Below are positions 1-5,703 of a stretch of DNA of 54,387 bases, piece by piece. The number at the start of each line of letters is the position of its first letter. Position 1 is the first letter of the stretch. The DNA comes from Clostridia bacterium (GTDB lineage: Bacteria > Bacillota > Clostridia > Oscillospirales > Feifaniaceae), in contig JAFWXR010000031.1 of NCBI GenBank assembly GCA_017517965.1, forward strand, positions 1 through 54,387, in the 5' to 3' direction. A model generated the notes under the pieces. That model was not told the origin of the DNA. It worked only from the letters and a program-made list of their open reading frames with translations, and ran no database searches. Position numbers and translations under genes: made by a program.

Positions 1-4
1 AATC

Positions 5-39
5 ATACAGAATACCTTATCGTATTCTGTATTTTTTTG
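5..39 (+). terminator. Intrinsic terminator of an upstream gene
   Basis: A perfect 11-bp stem (ATACAGAATAC at 5-15 against 22-32) with a 6-base loop is followed by a run of seven T residues. It presumably ends a transcript of a gene left of the window. Confidence 0.85.
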
Positions 40-224
40 TATCTATTTGTATTATTCTTTATTTTTATAAGATAATTGCTCAAAATCAGACGATAAAAAC
101 TTTAATTCACATTCCAATCTTCGACAGACTTTTCTATCGAAAAATGGTACAATTCAGCTATATAAGAAGATAACGGTCAATTTTATTGTAATGCTGATAA
201 AAATGATTGAATGGAGTTGGTTTT

Positions 225-290
225 ATGCTTTATATGTTGCATTATAAGTTAATAATTAGAAAGTTGATGAAAACCGCTTGGGGTTATTAA
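225..290 (+). CDS. Leader peptide of an attenuator (21 codons)
   Basis: An ATG at 225, preceded by GGAG at 213-216, opens a 21-residue ORF that begins MLYMLHYK and ends in the ascending arm of the terminator hairpin at 271-306. Leader peptides beginning MLYM or MLCM in front of an attenuator hairpin are known upstream of ribosomal-protection tet genes and in Tn916, where ribosome progress controls read-through. That resemblance is from memory of the family and not a search. What the leader now controls is unclear, because no tet gene follows. Confidence 0.5.
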   Translation: MLYMLHYKLIIRKLMKTAWGY

Positions 291-311
291 GGACCTCAAG
301 CGGTTTCTTTT
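271..311 (+). terminator. Attenuator terminator
   Basis: AAACCGCTTG at 271-280 pairs with CAAGCGGTTT at 297-306, extended by a G-rich/CCT pairing inside, and is followed by CTTTTT. The ascending arm is the last part of the leader peptide ORF at 225-290, so a translating ribosome would cover it and favour read-through. Confidence 0.8.
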
Positions 312-759
312 TATGCGAAATTTAACGATATTTATTTTTTTTAATCGACTATTGTCAAAATTTGGAAATGAGGTGAATGAAATGGTTATTGATGCTGAAG
401 AGTGTTGCGGACAATCAATACAAACGAATAATAAAGTTTTTGGCGTGGCAATTTCGCCCGCATTTTAGGTTCAATTCGCTCCTTGCAACGGCGGATTGCC
501 GTGCGGTAGGAGTGAAATATGCTTTATTTAGTCATCCCAATTTTTACAAATCACAGAATCATTGCTCATAATAGGACAAGCCATAAGAAGTCATCTGATG
601 ACGATTATGGAGGTCACTCATACCGTGCAGCCAAGACATTACTCTTTTATAGGGTGTGTTTTGGCTGTTTTGTTTTCTATGCCTTTATTGAGCTTTCTTG
701 CAGAGCACCACCGACTATCCGAGCTTTCATAAATCAATTTGAAAATCGGAGGTCAAAAT
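312..759 (+). other. Stretch with only tiny ORFs; probable decayed or replaced cargo
   Basis: After the attenuator comes GAGGTG at 370-375 and an ATG at 382 that opens a 28-residue ORF (382-468, beginning MVIDAEECCGQ), which I do not recognise. A second possible small product, 607-732 (41 residues, beginning MEVTHTVQPR), has a hydrophobic central stretch like one membrane helix but no convincing ribosome binding site. Other open frames here (377-571, 519-812) lack credible starts. The position, directly after a tet-like leader, is where an antibiotic-resistance or cargo gene would be expected. Confidence 0.4.
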
Positions 760-858
760 ATGTCGAAAACTTTTTTGAAAAAATTTTTAGAAACATACGG
801 TATGTTGCATAGTTTCATCTTTATAATGATGCTTGAAAGGAGGTGCTATCGGTTATGA
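760..858 (+). CDS. Small protein, 32 aa, coupled to the HTH gene
   Basis: The ATG at 760 follows a good Shine-Dalgarno (CGGAGG, 747-752) and reads 32 residues (begins MSKTFLKKFLETYGM) to a TGA that overlaps the ATG of the next gene (ATGA at 855-858). The overlap and the second SD inside its 3' end suggest translational coupling to the regulator. The product is basic with a hydrophobic middle. I do not recognise the family. It could be a real small protein or only a device to set the translation level of the downstream gene. Confidence 0.4.
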   Translation: MSKTFLKKFLETYGMLHSFIFIMMLERRCYRL

Positions 859-1199
859 CATCAACTGTTAAAACATTTGAACGCAGAATAGAAATGCTTT
901 TTTTGCTCAGCAAATGTAAGAAAACAACCGTAACAGAACTGTCATTCTACTTCAAGGTAAGTAAGGATACGGTTTTTCGTGACATTGCTTTTCTAAGCCG
1001 ATATGCACCTATATATACCAAGCAAGGAATGTATGGCGGAATATATGTAATTGAAGACTACATAGACAACCTAAAACTGCATTTATCAATTGATGAGGAA
1101 AATCTGCTTAATCGACTTGCAGAAACCTCTAATGATACTGATGCAAACTTGCTACGGAACATCATTAACAAATATTCTATGCCTAAGATGAAGGTATAA
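855..1199 (+). CDS. HTH-domain transcriptional regulator (DeoR/HTH_11 type)
   Basis: The 114-residue protein has an N-terminal winged helix-turn-helix of the HTH_11/DeoR type (about residues 8-60; the recognition-helix region reads VTELSFYFKVSKDTVFRDI), followed by a short wing (GGIYV) and a 40-residue tail. It lacks the sugar-phosphate-binding domain of full DeoR proteins. Small regulators of this kind are frequent just before xis-int in clostridial conjugative transposons and probably control excision or transfer. I chose ATG 855, placed 12 bases after AAGGAGG, over GTG 843, which lies directly at the SD. Confidence 0.7.
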   Translation: MTSTVKTFERRIEMLFLLSKCKKTTVTELSFYFKVSKDTVFRDIAFLSRYAPIYTKQGMYGGIYVIEDYIDNLKLHLSIDEENLLNRLAETSNDTDANLLRNIINKYSMPKMKV

Positions 1200-1695
1200 T
1201 TCCTTTCACTCGTACCTTGAAAAAGAAAGCGTTCAAGATAACGGTTCGCAGTATAGTAACAAACGGATACATTCCGATATATCGTAGCCGGACAATGAGT
1301 ACGCCAAGACGATAAGTGTTGAGCTTTACTTTAACCTTCTTTCTATAAAGTGAGCTTATCCGAGCGATAAATACTTGCATTGTAAAAGAGAATTGCTATC
1401 TTGTGGCGAAGATGGTATGTCGGGATAATGATACTTCTACATAGTCACAGTCCGAGCGTGGAATGCGTCGCAGGCAATGAGTGTAGTCCGGGCGGAGCCG
1501 GGAAGGTGAAATTCCTATGGAGCAGTTACGCAAGCTGCCATCCGTATTGTTTTTTAGTTTTGATAGCATAATTAAGGGGACTGATATATCCCTCCTCAGA
1601 GTAGTATGCACCGATTATATTACGACTCATATAGATTGTCAGTCCCTTTACTTATGCTATTAAGGCATAGATTTTATATTTGGAGGTGTACTGAT
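1200..1695 (+). other. Noncoding region between regulator and excisionase, locally GC-rich
   Basis: About 500 bases lack a credible gene. The part from 1440 to 1540 is distinctly richer in G+C than its surroundings and can form local stems (for example GGAA...TTCC near 1500-1515 and GCAG...CTGC near 1521-1540). In Tn916-type elements the corresponding position holds regulatory and recombination sequences. Weak open frames on the minus strand (1183-1380, 1396-1611) have no ribosome binding sites and are not called. Confidence 0.5.
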
Positions 1696-1914
1696 ATGAC
1701 TGCAGAAAAAAGAAAACGAAGCGATTATGCTAAAATGTTGAAAAAATATCCTGATGTACTCAAGATTGAACAAATGTGCGAAGCATTGGGCGGTATGAGT
1801 ACAAAGACCGGATATAAAATGTTAAGAGAAGGTAGAATCGGAAGTGTCAAGGTTGGACGAGAATATCGCATAACCAAAGTAGATATTATTGACTATTTAA
1901 TGAAAGCTAACTGA
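1696..1914 (+). CDS. xis: Excisionase-family DNA-binding protein
   Basis: The 72-residue basic protein carries the winged HTH seen in Xis/MerR-like excisionases: KIEQMCEALGGMSTKTGYKM, then a wing GRIGSVKVGREYRITKVDI, which is the usual excisionase-family signature. It would bend DNA at the element ends and direct the integrase towards excision. ATG 1696 follows TGGAGGTG with 7 bases between, whereas the longer open frame starting at 1606 has no ribosome binding site. The integrase gene follows 105 bases downstream. Confidence 0.85.
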   Translation: MTAEKRKRSDYAKMLKKYPDVLKIEQMCEALGGMSTKTGYKMLREGRIGSVKVGREYRITKVDIIDYLMKAN

Positions 1915-1927
1915 TTTTTTTGACGAA

Positions 1928-1970
1928 AACACCTGTTATTGATAAAATATTATTGTCAATAGTAGGTGTT
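1928..1970 (+). other. Long hairpin between xis and int
   Basis: AACACCT...ATTGA at 1928-1942 pairs with TCAAT...AGGTGTT at 1956-1970, giving a 15-bp stem with two wobble pairs. No T-run follows, so it is not an obvious terminator. It may be a folding element of the mRNA that tunes int expression, or a protein-binding site. Confidence 0.6.
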
Positions 1971-1986
1971 AAATTATTTCTCAAAG

Positions 1987-2015
1987 AAGGAGGTAAGAAG
2001 TTAATAAGGAGGTAA
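1987..2015 (+). promoter_or_regulatory. Duplicated Shine-Dalgarno before the integrase
   Basis: The ten bases AAGGAGGTAA occur at 1987-1996 and again at 2006-2015. Only the second is correctly spaced for ATG 2020. The first could serve as a standby site or be the relic of a short lost ORF. Confidence 0.7.
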
Positions 2016-2019
2016 CACT

Positions 2020-3360
2020 ATGATTAAGCACACAAAAGTCAATCTTGATATTGATGTTAAAGTATATTTAAGAGAGAAAAAGGGATATTACTATGCCGTT
2101 CTGATTTATAAGAATGTAGCAGGAGTCAGGAGAGAAAAATGGATTCCGACAAAACTTACTGTTCGTGGTAATAAGATGAAGGCAAAAGGCATTTCAGAAC
2201 AGTTTTTAATGGACTTTGAGATACCTGATGAAGATTTATACCTACTTGGTGATAAGGTTCAGCAGATGTCTGAAATTCGCACGATAACAACTGTTGTAGA
2301 AGAAACCGTTGCTCAAGCTGAAATCCCAAAAGAAATACTTTCAAAAATTACATTGGAGGACTTGTCTAAGGAACAGGTTGCAAATCTTCTGTTTGCTGAC
2401 TATCTCGAATTATATTTACCATATACACGAAAAGGCAAGAAACAGATTGAAGATACAACTTATTCTTCCTATGTAAATAATGTAAAAAGTCCCGTTGGAC
2501 CTTATTTCCGTGAAATGGGAATAACCCTTAAAGATTTAACGGCAAGAGATATTCAAGATTTCTACGATGTTCAACTTGAACGAGTAACGGCAAACACAGT
2601 AATTCACTATCATGCAATCATACGCTTGTCGCTTTGCTATGCAAGAAAAAATGGGTTTATTAAAGAAAATCCCATTGAAGAAGTGGATAAGCCTGAAAAG
2701 AATCAATTTATTGGAAAATTCTATACTGCTGATGAATTGAGTAAAGTAATAGAGCTGACAAAAGGAACACATCTTGAAGTTCCGGTTCTTATGGGTGGCT
2801 TCTACGGACTACGCCGAAGTGAGGTTGTAGGACTGAGATGGAGTGCTATTGATTTTGAAAATGATGTTTTTTATATCAATCACACGGTTACAACACCGAG
2901 GATTGATGGCAAATTAAAAATTGTCGCAAAAGACAGAGCTAAAACAAAGTCAAGTTTAAGAGCCTTACCACTTGATGCGGGTATAAAGAAACGCTTGTTA
3001 GAAATCAAAGCACAACAAGAAGCATATCAAAAAAAGTTCAAGCGTTCATACAGTAAAGAGTGGGCAGGCTATGTAATGGTAGATGAACTTGGAGGACTTA
3101 TTCTTCCAAATTATATTACATCAGCTTTCAAGCATTTGTTAAAGAAGAACGAGCTGCGTGTGATACGCTATCACGATCTCCGACATACTTGTGCATCGTT
3201 ATTGCTCAACAAAGGTAAAACTAACGGTGTAACATTAAAAGATATTCAGGTATGGCTCGGACATAGCGATTTTTCTACAACGGCAAATACATATTCCCAT
3301 TTAGATGCAAATTCAAAATTCTCGTCACTTAACACTCTTGCAGGAGTTGTAAATTTATGA
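2020..3360 (+). CDS. int: Tyrosine recombinase (site-specific integrase)
   Basis: The 446-residue integrase inserts and excises the element at tRNA-Ser. It has an N-terminal arm-type DNA-binding region (about 1-60), a SAM-like core-binding domain (about 120-215) and a C-terminal catalytic domain. The catalytic set is complete: Arg265 in GLRRSE, His385 and Arg388 in YHDLRH, His415 in GHSD and nucleophile Tyr425 in NTYSHLD. The length is usual for Tn1549-like/ICE integrases. The stop overlaps the start of a repeat that looks like an arm-binding site, and tRNA-Ser lies 70 bases further on, the normal arrangement for an element integrated at a tRNA. Confidence 0.95.
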   Translation: MIKHTKVNLDIDVKVYLREKKGYYYAVLIYKNVAGVRREKWIPTKLTVRGNKMKAKGISEQFLMDFEIPDEDLYLLGDKVQQMSEIRTITTVVEETVAQAEIPKEILSKITLEDLSKEQVANLLFADYLELYLPYTRKGKKQIEDTTYSSYVNNVKSPVGPYFREMGITLKDLTARDIQDFYDVQLERVTANTVIHYHAIIRLSLCYARKNGFIKENPIEEVDKPEKNQFIGKFYTADELSKVIELTKGTHLEVPVLMGGFYGLRRSEVVGLRWSAIDFENDVFYINHTVTTPRIDGKLKIVAKDRAKTKSSLRALPLDAGIKKRLLEIKAQQEAYQKKFKRSYSKEWAGYVMVDELGGLILPNYITSAFKHLLKKNELRVIRYHDLRHTCASLLLNKGKTNGVTLKDIQVWLGHSDFSTTANTYSHLDANSKFSSLNTLAGVVNL

Positions 3361-3391
3361 GTTCCCAAAGGCTTTTGGTGAGTTCCCAAAG
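3361..3391 (+). repeat. Putative integrase arm-type sites, left pair
   Basis: GTTCCCAAAG occurs at 3361-3370 and 3382-3391, between the integrase and tRNA-Ser. The reverse complement occurs twice at the other side of the tRNA (3554-3576). Short repeats flanking the core are the usual form of integrase arm-binding sites. Binding is inferred. Confidence 0.6.
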
Positions 3392-3430
3392 AAAAACGAG
3401 GTTCTTGCACTTGGCAAAAACCTCGTAAAA

Positions 3431-3519
3431 TGGCGGAGTGGGTGGGATTCGAACCCACGGACGGTTGCCCGTCAACTGATTTCGAGTCAGTCCCGTTATG
3501 ACCACTTCGATACCACTCC
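3431..3519 (-). tRNA. tRNA-Ser(CGA)
   Basis: Read on the minus strand, the 89-base gene begins GGAGTGG, pairs with CCACTCC at the 3' end, encodes CCA, and has a T-loop GTTCGAATC and a long variable arm typical of serine tRNA. The anticodon loop CTCGAAA gives anticodon CGA, reading UCG. It is the attachment site of the element to its left. The nearest consensus promoter is about 275 bases upstream, beyond two partial copies of the 5' half of the same tRNA. Confidence 0.95.
3479..3513 (+). repeat. Attachment core within tRNA-Ser (35 bp)
   Basis: The 35 bases from 3479 to 3513 (tRNA nucleotides about 7-41, from the acceptor stem to the anticodon loop) are repeated exactly at 3662-3696. The exact match makes this the best candidate for the recombination core or its duplicate. 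Confidence 0.75.
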
Positions 3520-3553
3520 ATATATGTTTAAGAGTTCTCCAAAGGTTGCAAAT

Positions 3554-3576
3554 CTTTGGGAACAACCTTTGGGAAC
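3554..3576 (+). repeat. Putative integrase arm-type sites, right pair
   Basis: CTTTGGGAAC occurs at 3554-3563 and 3567-3576, in inverse orientation to the two copies at 3361-3391. Arm sites on both sides of a core make the junction look like attP or the junction of two tandem elements rather than a simple attL or attR. Confidence 0.6.
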
Positions 3577-3661
3577 AGCTAAAAACAACGATATTAAATT
3601 TTCAGAAAAGTCCCGTAAAATCAGGGTTTGTAGCGGTTGGGACTTCCTCTAACTTCACTAC

Positions 3662-3700
3662 ATTTCGAGTCAGTCCCGTTATGACCACTTCGATACGTCT
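3662..3700 (+). repeat. Partial second copy of the tRNA-Ser 5' half
   Basis: Bases 3662-3696 are identical to 3479-3513, and similarity continues weakly (CTCC and TATAT shared) to about 3709. This copy ends after the anticodon loop, so it cannot make a tRNA. It is most simply a scar of an earlier integration. Confidence 0.8.
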
Positions 3701-3764
3701 CCGTATATATCGACTTGCGTGTTGCAAGAAGATGCTTTATTAAATTTTCTACACGGGACGTTCT

Positions 3765-3779
3765 CACTTCGATACGTCT
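3765..3779 (+). repeat. Partial third copy of the tRNA-Ser 5' end
   Basis: CACTTCGATACGTCT at 3765-3779 equals 3686-3700 of the second copy. It lies directly downstream of the consensus minus-strand promoter, where the tRNA transcript would have begun before any insertion. Confidence 0.65.
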
Positions 3780-3795
3780 TTTGTGTTACTCAACT

Positions 3796-3824
3796 ATTAT
3801 AGTATTTTATCGGTGATTTGTAAA
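3796..3824 (-). promoter_or_regulatory. Promoter towards tRNA-Ser
   Basis: On the minus strand TTTACA (3824-3819) and TATAAT (3801-3796) are separated by 17 bases, an excellent sigma-A promoter. It points at the chain of tRNA fragments and the intact tRNA-Ser, and is divergent from the folT promoter. Confidence 0.8.
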
Positions 3825-3845
3825 GAGAAAAATTTGTTATAAGTA

Positions 3846-3874
3846 TTTACTTTTTGTCATAAGGGTTATATAAT
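3846..3874 (+). promoter_or_regulatory. Promoter of folT
   Basis: TTTACT (3846-3851) and TATAAT (3869-3874) have a 17-base spacer. Transcription would start near 3881, giving a leader of about 200 bases that contains the THF riboswitch. Confidence 0.8.
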
Positions 3875-3925
3875 CATAACCAAAGACACTTGAATTAAAT
3901 TCAGGTTGAGCTTTCACTAAAACAT

Positions 3926-4027
3926 ACAGAGTAGGCTTATCGGCGTAAAGTGCCTGAAAAACGGGGAGTTGTTTTCGGGACGAAGGGGTGTGTACGGCCC
4001 CGCGGTCGGTTTGCCGCATCCCGCTGA
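3926..4027 (+). promoter_or_regulatory. Tetrahydrofolate (THF) riboswitch
   Basis: The leader of folT contains the conserved blocks of the THF riboswitch in order: AGAGTAGG, GGCGTAAAGTGC, GGGGAGTTG, GGGACGAAGGGG, CCCGCGGTCGG and GCCGCATCCCGCTG. The gene it precedes is a folate transporter component, the classical target. The aptamer senses reduced folate. The identification is by sequence recognition; a covariance-model search (Rfam RF01831) would settle the exact ends. Confidence 0.85.
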
Positions 4028-4035
4028 TAATAGAA

Positions 4036-4072
4036 GGTCGCCTCCTATTATTCTGCGTGATAAGAAGGAGGT
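4036..4072 (+). promoter_or_regulatory. Expression platform: anti-SD and ribosome binding site
   Basis: CCTCCT at 4041-4046 can pair with AAGGAGG at 4065-4071, the ribosome binding site of folT, or with the AGAAGG region just upstream (4032-4037). There is no T-run, so control is probably at translation: in the folate-bound state the SD would be sequestered. The switching model is inferred from the pairings. Confidence 0.55.
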
Positions 4073-4078
4073 ATTTTT

Positions 4079-4612
4079 ATGTCAAAAAACAGTACAAAAA
4101 TCAGAAATCTGGTATTTCTTGCAATGCTTGTTGCAATCAACGTTCTCTTCTCAAGATATACTATGATTAACATTGGGTTGGATACGAAATTTTCGTTTGA
4201 AGTGATTGCAATTGCCTTTGCCGCATACGTTTACGGTATGGGTGGTGCTGTAATTGTTGCAGGTCTCGGTGACTTTGTCGGCGCACTTGTAAAGCCGTTC
4301 GGTCCTTACAATCCTGCATATACGGTAACTGCAATCATAACGGGACTTATATTTGCGATTTTCCTCTACAAGAAACTCAATATAGGCAGAATAATTGCTT
4401 CTGTACTTGCGTCACAAGTGCTTTGCAGTCTGCTTTTAAATAGTTTCTGGATAGCGCTTTTTTCCGGTACAAAAGAAACACTATGGCTGGCGTTTATTGG
4501 AAAGGTGTCAACGAGACTCACTCAGTTTGCGATAATGACGCCTCTCAAAATTGTGCTTCTTATTCTCCTTGTCCCTGTATTCAAACAGGTTGAAAAAATG
4601 ATAAAAAGATAA
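4079..4612 (+). CDS. folT: Folate ECF transporter S component
   Basis: This 177-residue integral membrane protein has about five or six hydrophobic segments and the ECF S-component pattern (LVFLAMLVAINVLFSRY near the N-terminus; VYGMGGAVIVAGLGDFVGAL in the middle). It binds folate and works with the shared EcfT/EcfA1/EcfA2 energising module, not encoded here. Folate specificity rests mainly on the THF riboswitch directly upstream and on the similarity to FolT. ATG 4079 lies 7 bases after AAGGAGG. A bidirectional terminator follows, so the gene is monocistronic. Confidence 0.9.
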   Translation: MSKNSTKIRNLVFLAMLVAINVLFSRYTMINIGLDTKFSFEVIAIAFAAYVYGMGGAVIVAGLGDFVGALVKPFGPYNPAYTVTAIITGLIFAIFLYKKLNIGRIIASVLASQVLCSLLLNSFWIALFSGTKETLWLAFIGKVSTRLTQFAIMTPLKIVLLILLVPVFKQVEKMIKR

Positions 4613-4614
4613 AG

Positions 4615-4645
4615 AAATCGCACGGATATTCCGTGCGATTTTTTA
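4615..4645. terminator. Bidirectional terminator between folT and the LytM gene
   Basis: A 12-bp perfect stem (AAATCGCACGGA, 4615-4626, against 4630-4641) has T-runs on both strands, and overlaps the last codons of the convergent LytM-domain gene. Confidence 0.9.
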
Positions 4646-5323
4646 GTTGTTTATTACTGTCATGGGGTCGAGGGGGATGCCGTCATCAAGAATTTCAAGG
4701 TGGAGGTGGGATGCCTCTGCCGATTCCGAAACCGCCGTTTCACCCACTGCACCGATGACGGTGAGTGCCGATATTTCAGCATCCTTCACACAGTCTGACG
4801 AGAGCGTGGGTGAGAGGTTGCAGTATCTGCTTATTTTGCCGTCATTATGCGTTATTTCGACAGTTACGCCAAGCATATCGTCCTCATAAACGTTAGTTAC
4901 GACGCCGTCTGCCACCGCTTTCACGGGCGTGCCGACTGCAGCGGCAATATCAACGCCCATATGTGTACGGTAGTCCATCATAGTGGGTGAAAAAACGAGC
5001 ACGGAATCCGAAAAATCTGCCGATACGGTGCCCACGAGAGGCATATTGTACCAGACTTTTTTCTCTTTTACCGGCTCTTTGGGAACGGGTGCGGGAGTGG
5101 GCGCTTCTTCTTGCTTTTTGGGCTTTGGCTTTGATTCAACCACCTTCTCATTATTTATGACGCTTGTGTCGGGCAGGCTTAAATCGGGAACTGAATTTTC
5201 AAGTTCTTCAAGCGATGCACCCAGCCTGTTTGTCATAATCGTATAGGTAGTTATGCCGACTGCCAGCGAAAGAACGGCAAGACAGATGTAAAATATACTT
5301 GCTGCTTTTACTCTTTTTTTCAT
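4643..5323 (-). CDS. M23 (LytM) peptidase, SpoIIQ-like
   Basis: The 226-residue protein has one N-terminal membrane helix (residues about 8-28), a Pro/Glu/Lys-rich linker and a C-terminal LytM domain with the metal motif HMGVD and the HLH motif in SHLHLEI; the usual middle YxHL is YCNL. SpoIIQ has this layout and is made in the forespore, where it forms a channel across the septal space with SpoIIIAH; clostridial SpoIIQ keeps the metal site. Other M23 proteins share the layout, so the assignment is probable rather than certain. ATG 5323 is chosen over TTG 5338 because the TTGGAG there is the Shine-Dalgarno. Confidence 0.7.
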   Translation of the reverse strand: MKKRVKAASIFYICLAVLSLAVGITTYTIMTNRLGASLEELENSVPDLSLPDTSVINNEKVVESKPKPKKQEEAPTPAPVPKEPVKEKKVWYNMPLVGTVSADFSDSVLVFSPTMMDYRTHMGVDIAAAVGTPVKAVADGVVTNVYEDDMLGVTVEITHNDGKISRYCNLSPTLSSDCVKDAEISALTVIGAVGETAVSESAEASHLHLEILDDGIPLDPMTVINN

Positions 5324-5326
5324 ATC

Positions 5327-5362
5327 AAAAAACTCCAATCTTTATATTTCAATTGGAGTTTT
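5327..5362 (-). terminator. Terminator whose distal arm is the SD of the next gene
   Basis: On the minus strand AAAACTCCAAT (5362-5352), a 12-base loop and ATTGGAGTTTT (5339-5329) form a perfect 11-bp stem followed by T residues, an intrinsic terminator for the DUF896 gene. The GGAG in the descending arm is also the ribosome binding site of the LytM gene starting at 5323. Confidence 0.75.
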
Positions 5363-5379
5363 CCCAAAAAAAGAGTCAG

Positions 5380-5583
5380 TTATGCCTTTTTATTAAGTTT
5401 TCTCTTGTTTCCCCTGGCATCGACGATATACGTGTTGTCGAGCTGTGAGGTTAAATTTTTTCGGAAGTCTTCGATAAATTCTTTGCGAAGCGCATCACGC
5501 TCTGCCGTTTCTTCGGGCGTTAAAGCACGTGTTTTTGAAAGGCTTGAAAGTTCATTTATTCTTTTGATTTTTTCTTCGTTCAT
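5380..5583 (-). CDS. DUF896 (YnzC-like) small protein
   Basis: The 67-residue protein begins MNEEKIKRINELSSLSKTR and contains LTPEETAERDALRKEFI, the hallmark of the DUF896/YnzC family (two-helix bundle, cytosolic, function poorly known; B. subtilis YneA-operon YnzC is a member). ATG 5583 follows GGAG with 8 bases between; the longer frame to 5640 has no SD. It is divergent from parE and transcribed towards the LytM gene, with a terminator between. Confidence 0.85.
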   Translation of the reverse strand: MNEEKIKRINELSSLSKTRALTPEETAERDALRKEFIEDFRKNLTSQLDNTYIVDARGNKRKLNKKA

Positions 5584-5634
5584 AATTATCTCCAAAAATT
5601 TTAATAATACCATTATACAAAAAATAAAGCGTAT

Positions 5635-5663
5635 TTGCAAACGTGTCGTATTTTTGGTATAAT
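5635..5663 (+). promoter_or_regulatory. Promoter of parE-parC-yihY
   Basis: TTGCAA (5635-5640) and TATAAT (5658-5663) have a 17-base spacer. The start would be near 5670, leaving a short leader with AAGGAGA before GTG 5704. Confidence 0.75.
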
Positions 5664-5703
5664 ATCTCTGTTAGACTAAAATGCTAAGGAGACACGACTT
5701 AAA

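Larger units (their letters stand above)
1..3700 (+). mobile_element. Int-proximal end of an integrative element at tRNA-Ser
   Basis: The segment carries, in order, a leader-peptide attenuator, small ORFs, an HTH regulator, an excisionase and a tyrosine integrase whose stop lies 70 bases from the 3' end of tRNA-Ser(CGA). It is visibly more AT-rich and uses different codons from the chromosome to its right. The order regulator-xis-int beside a tRNA is typical of Tn916/Tn1549-like conjugative transposons and related islands. The other end lies outside the window, so conjugation genes cannot be assessed. The right boundary is placed at the second partial tRNA copy and is an inference. Confidence 0.75.

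Noticed and set aside
1200-1600. Decayed insertion sequence
   Set aside because: No terminal inverted repeats or transposase remnants can be seen in any frame.
3837-4019. Minus-strand ORF across the folT leader
   Set aside because: The sequence is accounted for by the folT promoter and THF riboswitch, and the frame has no SD.
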